64,000 bases of DNA from an uncultured Prevotellaceae bacterium (GTDB lineage Bacteria > Bacteroidota > Bacteroidia > Bacteroidales > Bacteroidaceae): assembly GCA_900319385.1 (NCBI GenBank), contig ONOG01000022.1, positions 1-64,000 of the forward strand, read 5' to 3'. Both the position numbers and the translations under genes were made by a program. The notes below the pieces were generated by a model. The model saw only the letters and a list, made by a program, of their open reading frames with translations, was not told the origin of the DNA and ran no database searches. Shown here piece by piece: positions 43,149 to 52,079 of this stretch. The stretch's first letter is position 1. Each line of letters opens with the position of its first letter.

Positions 43149-43510
43149 TTCTTATTATATAATATTGAAGCCACTACGTTAAACACTTCTACACTTTCAT
43201 TAATTGAAGTTATTCGTAATAATTGAATAATACGTTGGTTAAAAATTGGATCTTCGTCAAAAGTCAAAATAACACGATATTTCCTTGTTGCCCTGAACAT
43301 GTACAATGTGCTTTTCTGTTGAGATATAGAAGCAGGAAAGGAAACATTGTGAGAACGATATAATTTCCTTGGCCAAGGTTGTTCTCTTGCAGTTTTTACA
43401 AGTTCATTTAATGCCTTGTCTAAACTCTGACGTTCCGAGGCCGAAAGACGTTTTTCGTCTGCATCAAAACCTTTAGTTATTTCAATAAGTACATTACGTT
43501 TTTTAATCAT
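43145..43510 (-). CDS. RelE/ParE-like small protein (first of pair)
   Basis: A 121-residue protein with an N-terminal helical stretch (DADEKRLSASERQSLDKALN) and a C-terminal beta region STLYMFRATRKYRVILTFDE, then DPIFNQRIIQLLRITS, which resembles plasmid-stabilisation (ParE/RelE) toxins. It overlaps the next gene by 4 bp. Such genes usually encode mRNA interferases or gyrase poisons, but which of the two partners, if either, is the toxin cannot be told from sequence. A -7 element is at 43549-43556. Confidence 0.6.
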   Translation of the reverse strand: MIKKRNVLIEITKGFDADEKRLSASERQSLDKALNELVKTAREQPWPRKLYRSHNVSFPASISQQKSTLYMFRATRKYRVILTFDEDPIFNQRIIQLLRITSINESVEVFNVVASILYNKK

Positions 43511-43548
43511 ATTTTACAGACTTTTATTATAAATAGTCTTAACTATTG

Positions 43549-43556
43549 CAAAATTA
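43549..43556 (-). promoter_or_regulatory. -7 promoter element of the RelE-like pair
   Basis: TAATTTTG on the minus strand, 38 bp before the start codon of the first gene; it overlaps the 3' end of the upstream gene, so the pair can be transcribed on its own. Confidence 0.5.
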
Positions 43557-44030
43557 CAGATTTCCATTGTTTAATTCTCCACTCTTATAGATTTGAATAT
43601 CACAGTATTCATCTACAAGTTTAAGGTTCAAATATTCTGCTATTAGACAGTCTTGTCCCTTTTCTTTTCTCGCCCAAATATATTTGTATCTTGCAAGGTG
43701 CGTCTTATTGGATGATAAAATCATTGCGTAGGTTATTGAATTTTGAAAATCTTCCATATATTGTTGAAATTGTTCAGAGCCAATAAAATCTCTTTCAACT
43801 ACAAATTTCTTTATGAAGCAGCCATGCCGTTCTTCTACAATGTCTTCTTCACAAATATAATCCTTTCTTGCTTCAATAAGCAAATAAACAAGGCCGTCTT
43901 TATCAACAACCTTAAATGACCTTTCTCTGTCCGAATCAGCACATAACAATTCCCCCTCTTCAATAGAATTTCTGTAAAGTTCGGGAAAATGTGTTGTATG
44001 AACTTTATGAGTAATATGTTCGTTTGTCAT
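43554..44030 (-). CDS. Hypothetical 158-aa protein
   Basis: A soluble acidic protein with no signal peptide or known motif. It begins MTNEHITHKVHTTHFPELYR and has aromatic and Cys residues scattered throughout. It lies upstream of the RelE-like pair in the same orientation, with its own -7 element at 44051-44058. The base composition is AT-rich like the rest of the island. Confidence 0.6.
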   Translation of the reverse strand: MTNEHITHKVHTTHFPELYRNSIEEGELLCADSDRERSFKVVDKDGLVYLLIEARKDYICEEDIVEERHGCFIKKFVVERDFIGSEQFQQYMEDFQNSITYAMILSSNKTHLARYKYIWARKEKGQDCLIAEYLNLKLVDEYCDIQIYKSGELNNGNL

Positions 44031-44050
44031 GGTTATTATTGATTTATTTG

Positions 44051-44058
44051 CAAAAATA
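44051..44058 (-). promoter_or_regulatory. -7 promoter element (TATTTTTG)
   Basis: A minus-strand TAnnTTTG match 20 bp before the start of the 158-aa gene. Confidence 0.55.
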
Positions 44059-44111
44059 CACTATTTATTTTATATAGACAAGAATGTTATCATTAAAGTG
44101 ACGAAATCATT

Positions 44112-45338
44112 ATGGAAAACGGAGAAATTACACAAAAACGCTATTTCCAAGGAGTCGATATAAGTAATATCCAAGGTATTGACGTGAGCGACCCAAACTT
44201 CACTCATTTAGCAAGACCTATGATTAGGGAACTTGCTTTTGCATTAAACTTTGAAATCCATGAAGATAACGAAGGTATATCCGCCTATGGGGGTGATTGT
44301 ATTAGAATTGCAGACCACCGAACAAACTTAAAAAGTTGGATTGATAATGGTACATACAAATCACCCTATAGATATAGCATTGTGATTGAGAATGTACGAA
44401 CAACACCCCAAATACAAGTAATGGAAGGGTATGATTTTACGGTGGAAGAAATTTCATACATAGCACAAGAAGTTAGTCCAAAGCAGCTTCAATTATTAGC
44501 AGATGACATTGCAAATACAATAAAAAACGGAGAATATCCCAATCACATTTGTGGAATAAAGTATATATTAAGTACCAAACAGGATTATAAATATGTGGAA
44601 AAACCGAGCAGAGCATTAGATTATGAATGGGTGGAACTTCCGAGCAAGGGACAATGCTATCCTGTCGGTTCACCGCTGCGGAAAGGACTTGTTGCCGTCA
44701 AGTATCTGACGGCAATGGATGAGAATATCATATATTCCGACAAGTTGCGTTCCACAAATTGTATTTGTGCAACACTTCTTGAAAAGAATGTATTAGGAGA
44801 AGCCGACGGCTTGTCCCTCTGTTCGGGTGACAAGGAGACTGTCGTTATGTGGTTTCGTAAAACAGGTTACGGAAACCTTTACAAAGCACCTTTCTCAGAC
44901 GTAGAAATCAACTTGGACGACATAAAGTATAAGGAGTTCTTTCTGTTTGGGGATGACAACGGACACTTTTCCTATATATTAAAGAATGGCGACAAGGTTC
45001 TGTATCGTCTGCTTCCGTTTATAGAAGAGGAGGAAGCTGTCAAGGAAGCGAATGACACTCTTAACGAATTGAAAGAGGACGAGAGTTCTATGGAGGAAGT
45101 CTATATGAGGTTCACAAAATCCGTTCTGAACAGAATGATTGTTTCCGTGAACGGTAAGGCAGACAATAAATTTCTGAAAGAATGGATGAACGGTCTTTCC
45201 TATGAAGAACTGCATTCATTCCAACGGTTCATTACCTACAACTCTCCGGGGTTGGAAACGGACTTCCGCAGTTGGATTGCCTTTGACGATTCCGTATTCT
45301 ATGACATAAGACAACAAACAGCAGACATTGACATATGA
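44112..45338 (+). CDS. Phage tail/baseplate-type protein (T4 gp26-like C-terminal region)
   Basis: A 408-residue protein. From about residue 175 it reads YEWVELPSKGQCYPVGSPLR, then VAVKYLTAMDENIIYSDKL, which matches the LPSKG...YLTA.DE(D/N)I pattern of T4 gp26-like baseplate hub or tail-assembly proteins of contractile phages. The first 170 residues have no match I recognise and may be an extra domain. Its stop overlaps the start of the tape measure gene (ATGA), the usual order in such phages. Confidence 0.65.
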   Translation: MENGEITQKRYFQGVDISNIQGIDVSDPNFTHLARPMIRELAFALNFEIHEDNEGISAYGGDCIRIADHRTNLKSWIDNGTYKSPYRYSIVIENVRTTPQIQVMEGYDFTVEEISYIAQEVSPKQLQLLADDIANTIKNGEYPNHICGIKYILSTKQDYKYVEKPSRALDYEWVELPSKGQCYPVGSPLRKGLVAVKYLTAMDENIIYSDKLRSTNCICATLLEKNVLGEADGLSLCSGDKETVVMWFRKTGYGNLYKAPFSDVEINLDDIKYKEFFLFGDDNGHFSYILKNGDKVLYRLLPFIEEEEAVKEANDTLNELKEDESSMEEVYMRFTKSVLNRMIVSVNGKADNKFLKEWMNGLSYEELHSFQRFITYNSPGLETDFRSWIAFDDSVFYDIRQQTADIDI

Positions 45339-48300
45339 GTATGACATTGGAGGGAATATTCTCACAGTTGGAAAACATTTCCCGAAAACTTGACAACAGG
45401 GAAGGAAGAATAGAAAGCATAAGAGATGATTTTGACAAGGCACTTGGTATCAGCAAGGAGGAACACGACAAGGTTGTTTCCCTGATTGAGCAGTTCCAAG
45501 ACTCGAAGGAAAGCATGGAGCAATATGACAAGGAAATCGGAGAGACAGAAGATGCACTGAAAAGTCTGAACAAGGAAATACAGGATTTGAGGGACGAACT
45601 GTCAAAGACGACACTTTCTGCTGCTGAAATGACAAAGAAACAAGGTGAGTTGAACGATAATCTGTCCGCAAAGAACCGTTTGCTTACCAAGAAAGACAAA
45701 CTTGAACAGGCAAAGAAATCAGAAGGAAGGGAACAAGAAAAACTCAAAGGCAAATTAGGTAATAAGGGAGTAACCGACCTTGCAGCGGCTGTTGCACAGA
45801 ACAAAAAGATGGAAGCGGGTTTGATGGCCGCTTCCAAAGGTGGAGGTTTGTCAAAGGCTTTGGGCAGTATGAAGGGAAATGTCTATGTCATGGCCGCTCA
45901 GGCACTGATAAGTGCCATTGAATTCGGCATCGGCAAGGCGACGGAATATGCAAAGGTGGCAGGAGAGAATCTAATGCGTACCATAAACGCGACAACCACA
46001 GTAAGCCTCAATCAGATGAAAGCAAGCCTTGATGCATGGCAGGATGTGGTGAACGGTGCATACTCTTCACAGACATTGGCAGCAGAGAGTCAGTTGGAAC
46101 TTCTAAAGGCACATAACGCCAACCAACTTGCTTCCTTGAAACTCGAACACACTTGGACGAATTGGATTCCCATTTGGGGAGAAATCAACAAATATGCTGA
46201 AACAACATTGGAAATCGAACAGCAACTTGCCGAGACACGTATGTCAAACGCGATGAAAACCATTGCACAGGTGAACGATTTCACAAAGAGGACAGACGAC
46301 TACATTAAGAAGCAAGATAAAGCAGTTCACCAATATCAAGTTCTGAACGGCCTTTCCATTGCTCAGACACAGATGTTCGAAAAGCGGATGTTTGCGCAAG
46401 GTCAGTCTTTTGCAAAGTTCAACAAGACCATTGAGGATGCACTTAAACTTCAGAATACATTCACAGAGCAGAGCGGACGTGCCGTCAACCTCACGAATGC
46501 AGACATAACGCAATCGTTTGCTGTAGGGCGTTTAGTGGGGGAAGATAACCTTACTGCTTTTCAAGCACAAATGCAGGTGTTCAACCATTCCGTCGCCGAG
46601 TCTGCCGACATTATGTATCAGATGTACAAAGATGCAAACCGCATGGGGCTGTCACAGCAGAAGTTGGTGAAGAATGTGCTTTCAAACCTTAAACTTGCCA
46701 ACAAATACGATTTCAAGAACGGAACGAAGGGGTTTATCGAGTTGGCAAAATGGGCTGAAAATGCCCGCTTCAACCTTGGTTCTTTAGGCAGTGCAGTCGA
46801 GAAAGTGCAAGGCGGAGGTTTGGAGGGTGTCATCACACAGGCTGCGAGATTACAGGTATTAGGCGGAAGGGCATCCATGAATGCTGACCCGATGGCAATG
46901 ATTTATGAGGCCAATGCCGACCCCGACGCATATGCCAAGCGTATTGCAGATTCCGTATCGGACTTAGGGGTTGTTGACAGAAAAACAGGTGAAGTGGATT
47001 TCCGTGGAACTGCCAACATGCTTATTCGTCAGAGGGCAGAGGCATGGGGAATGAACGTGGAAGAACTAAAGGACATACGCCGCGAACAGGCCAAGAAAGC
47101 AGTCGTAAGGGGGCAGATGAGAGGCTCAACGCTTACAAGCAAGCAGAAGGACTTAGTGGCAAACAAGGCCCAAAGGGATGAGAATACAGGTGAATGGTTC
47201 GTCCAAACACTGCAAGGGACAAGAATAGGTGTGAATGACGTTAAAGCCTCTGACTTGGACAATCTGAAAGCCGAGAATACGGCAAAGAACGCAGAGGAAT
47301 ATGCACAGGCAACGATGGGTTTTACGGAACAGATTGAAGCAAGCACCAAACATATTGATTCCATGTTGGGAAATCTTACCTTGGATAATTTTGGTGAAAT
47401 GGTTGACAGAACCATTGCAGAAACAACGGATGCATATACAAGAAATGCCCAATCCATTGTGAGTGCAATAGCCAAGAATAGGTTTCAGTCGTCAGAGGAA
47501 TTGAAGGAAATGTTGGGCCATTTGCAAAATATTGACGAACAATATAAAGAGGCGATTTTAACCATCAAGAACAAGGGAAAATTAACAGAAGAACAAAAAG
47601 TAGAAGAGGCAAGAGATGCTTTTAGAAAAAAAATCGCTACAGGTAAACAAATACAACTCTTAAAAAGCAGTGAGCAACGAAATCTAAGTGCAGAAGAAGA
47701 GGAAATATTATACAATACAGATAAGAGAATGGCCAAACAAATGCCAAAGTGGATTGACCGGATAACAGGTTTCAATTCGTCTAATCAATATTGGCAAAAT
47801 AGTAAGAATACGCCACAAAGTGTCATTGACGCTGAAAATAAAAGGAAAGAACATAATAGAGAGCAAACTGCAATGTGGGAAGCGATGTCGATGGCAATGG
47901 ATGCTGTTGCTGTATCTAATAATAGACCAATGGCTGTTGGTGCTTCAAGTGTTACTCCCATACACGATGGTTCTGCAAAACTTGTTAAAACAGACCCCAA
48001 AGATACCGCCATTTTTGCAAAGACTGGCGGTCCATTCGACAAACTCTTTGATGGAATTTTTGGGCGTGTAAATGCTATTTATGACACTCTTACAAGTCCA
48101 CAATCTCACAAAGCAATTCTTCCGAAGTCCTTAATCGGTCAAACAATTAGTGATTCTTTGGATTTAGCAAAAATCAATGCCAACACAAATAATGGCCAAT
48201 CAAGCCGTATTGCCCCAATAGACATTAAACTCCACGGAGATATTATATTGAAATCAGAAAACGGAATGTCCTTCGACATTTCGCGGCAATTGGAGACAGA

Positions 48301-48403
48301 CCCGCTGCTTATTAGGACAATAAGCAGACTAATAGCGGAGCACGTATCAAAGTCAATTAATGGAGGCCGTGGAAATTTAGGCATATTTATGAGTGGCGTA
48401 TAA
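45335..48403 (+). CDS. Phage tape measure protein
   Basis: A 1022-residue protein with an N-terminal coiled coil (about residues 1-150), a hydrophobic, Ala/Gly-rich segment (VYVMAAQALISAIEFGIG, about 188-206), long helical middle and a C-terminal section ending in INGGRGNLGIFMSGV. Length, coils and hydrophobic patch are typical of tail tape measure proteins, which set tail length and help DNA pass into the host. No capsid, terminase, tail-tube or lysis gene accompanies it here, so this pair is an orphan tail fragment. Confidence 0.8.
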   Translation: MSMTLEGIFSQLENISRKLDNREGRIESIRDDFDKALGISKEEHDKVVSLIEQFQDSKESMEQYDKEIGETEDALKSLNKEIQDLRDELSKTTLSAAEMTKKQGELNDNLSAKNRLLTKKDKLEQAKKSEGREQEKLKGKLGNKGVTDLAAAVAQNKKMEAGLMAASKGGGLSKALGSMKGNVYVMAAQALISAIEFGIGKATEYAKVAGENLMRTINATTTVSLNQMKASLDAWQDVVNGAYSSQTLAAESQLELLKAHNANQLASLKLEHTWTNWIPIWGEINKYAETTLEIEQQLAETRMSNAMKTIAQVNDFTKRTDDYIKKQDKAVHQYQVLNGLSIAQTQMFEKRMFAQGQSFAKFNKTIEDALKLQNTFTEQSGRAVNLTNADITQSFAVGRLVGEDNLTAFQAQMQVFNHSVAESADIMYQMYKDANRMGLSQQKLVKNVLSNLKLANKYDFKNGTKGFIELAKWAENARFNLGSLGSAVEKVQGGGLEGVITQAARLQVLGGRASMNADPMAMIYEANADPDAYAKRIADSVSDLGVVDRKTGEVDFRGTANMLIRQRAEAWGMNVEELKDIRREQAKKAVVRGQMRGSTLTSKQKDLVANKAQRDENTGEWFVQTLQGTRIGVNDVKASDLDNLKAENTAKNAEEYAQATMGFTEQIEASTKHIDSMLGNLTLDNFGEMVDRTIAETTDAYTRNAQSIVSAIAKNRFQSSEELKEMLGHLQNIDEQYKEAILTIKNKGKLTEEQKVEEARDAFRKKIATGKQIQLLKSSEQRNLSAEEEEILYNTDKRMAKQMPKWIDRITGFNSSNQYWQNSKNTPQSVIDAENKRKEHNREQTAMWEAMSMAMDAVAVSNNRPMAVGASSVTPIHDGSAKLVKTDPKDTAIFAKTGGPFDKLFDGIFGRVNAIYDTLTSPQSHKAILPKSLIGQTISDSLDLAKINANTNNGQSSRIAPIDIKLHGDIILKSENGMSFDISRQLETDPLLIRTISRLIAEHVSKSINGGRGNLGIFMSGV

Positions 48404-48700
48404 ATGTTAAAATCCTTGTTCTTTATTGTAAATTCAGAGAAATAATGTATCTTTGCCGTGCGATATACATTTTATTGCATTTGCAGACATATTTTGGAAG
48501 TGCATTCCGCATCTTCATTCCGTTGAGTGAAACTTCGACAACTTCAATCAATATGACAGGGATGAGAATTGGGAGCACTCCCTTGACGTGTATATTCAAA
48601 TGTCTGATATACTGTCAAGGCGAGGCTAAATTCTATCTTATCGTCATATTGGCAGTCGAAGGCCACACTCAAGAATAAGATATTGAATGTGGCCTCGCTT
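48404..48700 (+). other. Gene-free stretch with a coding remnant and a terminator
   Basis: The frame at about 48531-48629 would read NFDNFNQYDRDENWEHSLDV and on to SDILSRRG before a stop; it is preceded by an in-frame stop, so it looks like a fragment of a lost gene. AGGCCACACTCAA (48660-48672) and TTGAATGTGGCCT (48683-48695) form a terminator-type hairpin followed by CGCTTCTTTTA. Confidence 0.4.
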
Positions 48701-48782
48701 CTTTTATGTGTCTTGACAACAATCAACACCATTAACACATGTCTGTTGGGCCAAAGGCATGATAACTTAAAAAACTATAAGT

Positions 48783-49676
48783 ATGGACACCAATTATGCT
48801 GTACTTGCCATCTCTACAATTAGTGGTGAAAAGTCAAAAAAAATGTCAAATGAGGAAATTATTTCCTTAATTATCGAGGTGTTGAAGTCAGATATTAATA
48901 CTGATGAAATAACCTTTGACGAGAGTCAGAATGCAACAATTAAGCCCTCTAAAGAACCTATGGTACTTTTCCTTCATAAGGTGGAAATTCTCAACCAATC
49001 TTTCGAATCAAAGAACACAGGTGTTAAATTTGCAAAAGAATACGTTCGGACAATACTTAAATTAGCCAAAGACACACATGAGGATGTCAAAGTAATTGAA
49101 GACTTGAAACTATTCCTTAAAATGCTGAATGACAGAAATTCATCGAATATAAAACATATAATAATGAAAATACTTCGTTCTTTTAACGTTTTGAGATTGT
49201 TTCTCATTACCATACTCTGTTTATTCTCATGCACAGGCAACAATTCTGACAAGGAACGTATTGCTGAATTTGAATCCAATAATAACCCTAATGAAGATGT
49301 AATAAGTTCATCGTCACAAACAACAGAGGATTTGAGTGAAAGTCGCAATATTCTTGATTATGTTGGACAATACGAGTTCACGGATGCATTGGGTCTATCT
49401 TTTGTTTTAACAATAAATGAAGATGAAACTATCCAAATTACTCAAAAAGGGACAAACACTACTTATTATTGTTCATGTGACCATAATGATTTAAGAGGCT
49501 ATTCTACAATTCGTATTTATTTTGAAATTGAACCTCATATAACATTTCCATCGGGTGATGAACCATATATAAATCCAATGGCCATTCCTGTTGGTGCTAA
49601 ATACATATATCGTACTGATGATGCACTACAAGCAAAGAATCCACATAACAGATTGGATTTAAATAAAATCAATTAA
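48783..49676 (+). CDS. Hypothetical protein with internal lipoprotein signal
   Basis: A 297-residue frame made of two unlike parts. Residues 1-127 are soluble (MDTNYAVLAISTISGEKSKK onward, Ile/Lys/Glu-rich). From Met128 (nt 49164) it reads MKILRSFNVLRLFLITILCL followed by FSCTGN, a standard lipoprotein signal with a lipobox cysteine, and then an acidic linker and a beta-rich domain (YVGQYEFTDALGLSFVLTIN). Either it is a fusion with an internal transmembrane segment or two genes in one frame, with a second start at 49164. I do not recognise either part. It lies just upstream of the transposase gene. Confidence 0.55.
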   Translation: MDTNYAVLAISTISGEKSKKMSNEEIISLIIEVLKSDINTDEITFDESQNATIKPSKEPMVLFLHKVEILNQSFESKNTGVKFAKEYVRTILKLAKDTHEDVKVIEDLKLFLKMLNDRNSSNIKHIIMKILRSFNVLRLFLITILCLFSCTGNNSDKERIAEFESNNNPNEDVISSSSQTTEDLSESRNILDYVGQYEFTDALGLSFVLTINEDETIQITQKGTNTTYYCSCDHNDLRGYSTIRIYFEIEPHITFPSGDEPYINPMAIPVGAKYIYRTDDALQAKNPHNRLDLNKIN

Positions 49677-49723
49677 CAATAGTTCATTGGATATAAGTTT
49701 TTTGAAGAGCGTTTGAAGGAAGA

Positions 49724-50653
49724 TTAAGCCACATTCCTTACATCCTTGTAACTGACCACATTAAGAGAGCGTCTGAACATTTCCAAGAATCGGGCGCTTT
49801 CTTGTTGTTCTCTTGTATTGTAACGGAACACGGCTTCGTCCACGTATCTTTGCAGGTACTTCGCCGAAACGCTGTGGTAGATACCGAAGACGGAACGCTT
49901 GAACAAACCCCAAAAACCTTCGATGTTATTAGTGTATGCCTTACCGACAACAAACTCCTTTGCATTATGGTGAACAATGGCATGAGTGTATTCACTGTCA
50001 TAGAGTGAATGGTAGCCGATATATTCGTCCGTGTAGATGCGCGAACCGGGCTTGACGAACTTACGGATGATAGGCGAAAGCGTATTTCCCTGCGTATTCT
50101 GAACTTTCTTTGCAACAAGCGTACCGCCGCGTTCCACCATGCCGAACACAGGGGTCTTAGTCTTCGTGCTGCGCCCCTGCGTTCCTTCCGTGCGCTTTGA
50201 TTCGTGCTTGTTCTTTTCACGTCCGCCGATATAAGCCTCGTCACATTCCACTTCTCCTTCAAGGTCATTCATGTCCTGATTGTAGAGCGTGCGGATTTTC
50301 TGCAAGTTATTCCACGCAGTCTTTTGTGTAATCTTGCAGTCCCTCGAAATCTGATGCGACGAAACGCCCTTCTTGTGACATGAGACAAGGTACATCATAA
50401 TGAACCACTTGCGAAGGGAAATCTTCGTGTTCTCAAATATAGTACCAACAGTCACGTTGAACTTACGGTTACACCTTTTGCAGAGATAGCGGCCATCCTT
50501 GCATACATTGCAGTGATGTCCGCCACAATATGGACAGATTACATCACCGTCAGGCCAACGGTACTGAGCAATCGTCTGCTTGCAGATATCGTCCGTGTTG
50601 AAATACTCCATTACACTGAAAAGGCTGTCGAACTGTTCAAAATCAATCTTCAT
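49724..50653 (-). mobile_element. IS1595-family (ISXO2-like) transposase
   Basis: A 309-residue transposase. The N-terminal zinc ribbon (ICPYCGGHHCNVC and YLCKRCNRKF) is followed by TVGTIFENTKISLRKWF, typical of IS1595. The DDE-type core follows: VECDEAYIGGREKN with the first Asp, RIYTDEYIGYHSLY with the second, and IEGFWGLFKRSVFGIYH with the third acidic position. The full-length frame looks intact. I could not find convincing terminal inverted repeats; only a hairpin GGGATTTTT/AAAAATCCC (50708-50729) stands near the upstream end. The copy may be a truncated or domesticated element. Confidence 0.88.
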
Positions 50654-50843
50654 AATACTTTACAATTTCCTTTTTTATTCTCCTTTTATAATTCTAAAGC
50701 TAAGTTCGGGATTTTTCCAGAAAAATCCCAATTTATTTAGCTAAAGAATGCTAGACAAATGCTAAAGATTACTAAAGCGTTAAAAAAGAGACAGAAAAAC
50801 AAAAAAATCACTGATAAACACATGGAATATCAGTGATTTATGG

Positions 50844-51068
50844 TAAATTTGCACCGTACCGAGAGTGAAAAATACGAGAATTAATACTCGCACTTCTTTA
50901 ACAACGGGTACTTTTGTTATATGAAAGATTTTAAACTTTCAGAACGGCAAAAGAAGGTGCTTGAGCGTATGCGTTATTTAGCATCCTATCGTAGTGGAGA
51001 TTGTTTCAAATAATCTCTCTCTTTTGGTAAAAGAGGCAACCTTGTCTTCAAGAAGTGGGTTGCCTTAT
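50844..51068 (+). ncRNA. Possible small transcript with a 30-aa ORF
   Basis: A -7 element TAAATTTG (50844-50851) lies after a perfect hairpin AAATCACTGATA/TATCAGTGATTT (50806-50840). About 70 bp on is an ATG (50921) opening a 30-codon frame (MKDFKLSERQKKVLERMRYL to SGDCFK, stop near 51013). A hairpin AGGCAACC (51034-51041) / GGTTGCCT (51058-51065) with TATCTTTTA follows as a terminator. The unit could be a short mRNA or a structured RNA; sequence alone does not decide. Confidence 0.4.
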
Positions 51069-51141
51069 CTTTTATATAAAGATACTGCTTACTTGATTTT
51101 TTTTCAAGAATAACTCTATTTATATATAGAATAGTCCAAAG

Positions 51142-51170
51142 AATCTTCAGTCAACAGATATATCGTTACC
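51142..51170 (-). repeat. Right inverted repeat of the AT-rich island
   Basis: Inverse of 42777-42805 with one mismatch in 29. Right of it come REP-like hairpins (CAGGCTTCGCCTG and GGCGGGCATGGGAACCCGCC, about 51198-51235) and no gene until 51437. Confidence 0.8.
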
Positions 51171-51436
51171 AAATTTTATCCCAATTTCTTTCAGTTTTCA
51201 GGCTTCGCCTGATCGGGCGGGCATGGGAACCCGCCCCTACGACAATCGGCATTTCAAAAATCTGGACTTTTCACCCAAAATTTTTCGTTTCTTTCGTTTT
51301 TTTCCGTTTTTTTCGTTGTTCAAAAATTCTATTTCACCCAAATTTCTCCCACAAAAAAAGGCCTCTGAACTGTTAAAATCCTTCTAATCCTTAAAATCCT
51401 TGATAAAAAAATATATAAATCCGTGTTCAATCCGTG

Positions 51437-52036
51437 TCAATCGGCTGACGAGAAAGTCAGTGACTCGACTTTGGAGAGCCGCGACCGCAGACGGGGCAAG
51501 AGGTCGCGGCGAATGCGAAGCGTCATGGTGCAGTCGGTGTCATAGCCCTGACTGACAATCTCGGGGCCATCCTCCTTGACGATGCGCATCACGGCATTCA
51601 TCATGGGAAACTCGAAGCTGAAAGCGACTTCGGCATCGACTGTCTTTTCGACGACAGTGGCGGCGGCGATGGCTTCGGCTGCCGCTGCGCGATAGGCGAC
51701 GATGAGCCCGCTCGTGCCCAGTTTGATGCCTCCGAAGTAGCGGACCACGAGGATGAGAATGTTGGTCAGATTGTTGGAATTGATTTGTCCGAGGATGGGT
51801 TTGCCGGCCGTGCCCGACGGCTCGCCGTTGTCGTTGGCACGAAACTCGGTGCGGTCGGCGCCCAACATGTAGGCATAGCACACATGGCGGGCATCATAAT
51901 ACTTCTTCTGATACTCCGCCAACAACGTCTTCACGTCCTCAACCGACGAAACGGGAAAAGCGAAGGCAAGAAACTTGCTCCGCTTCTCCGTGTAGCTGCC
52001 CTCACTCTTATCCTGTATCGTCAAATAGGAATCCAT
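51437..52036 (-). CDS. YigZ/IMPACT-family protein
   Basis: A 199-residue protein. The UPF0029 N-terminal domain includes YTEKRSKFLAFAFPVSS, DARHVCYAYMLG, NDNGEPSGTAGKPILGQIN and ILVVRYFGGIKLGTSGL. A small C-terminal ferredoxin-like domain ends SKVESLTFSS. The family is ubiquitous, related to the eukaryotic IMPACT regulator, and its bacterial function is not certain. It lies 43 bp after the DUF1015 gene on the same strand, with a CTCCCC/GGGGAG hairpin repeat between them. Confidence 0.92.
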   Translation of the reverse strand: MDSYLTIQDKSEGSYTEKRSKFLAFAFPVSSVEDVKTLLAEYQKKYYDARHVCYAYMLGADRTEFRANDNGEPSGTAGKPILGQINSNNLTNILILVVRYFGGIKLGTSGLIVAYRAAAAEAIAAATVVEKTVDAEVAFSFEFPMMNAVMRIVKEDGPEIVSQGYDTDCTMTLRIRRDLLPRLRSRLSKVESLTFSSAD

Positions 52037-52079
52037 CTGTACCGAAAGTCTCCCCTATCGGGGGAGATTTAGAGGGGGC

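Noticed and set aside
49677-50770. Complete IS1595 element with terminal inverted repeats
   Set aside because: I could not match inverted ends on the two sides; only the transposase gene is supported.
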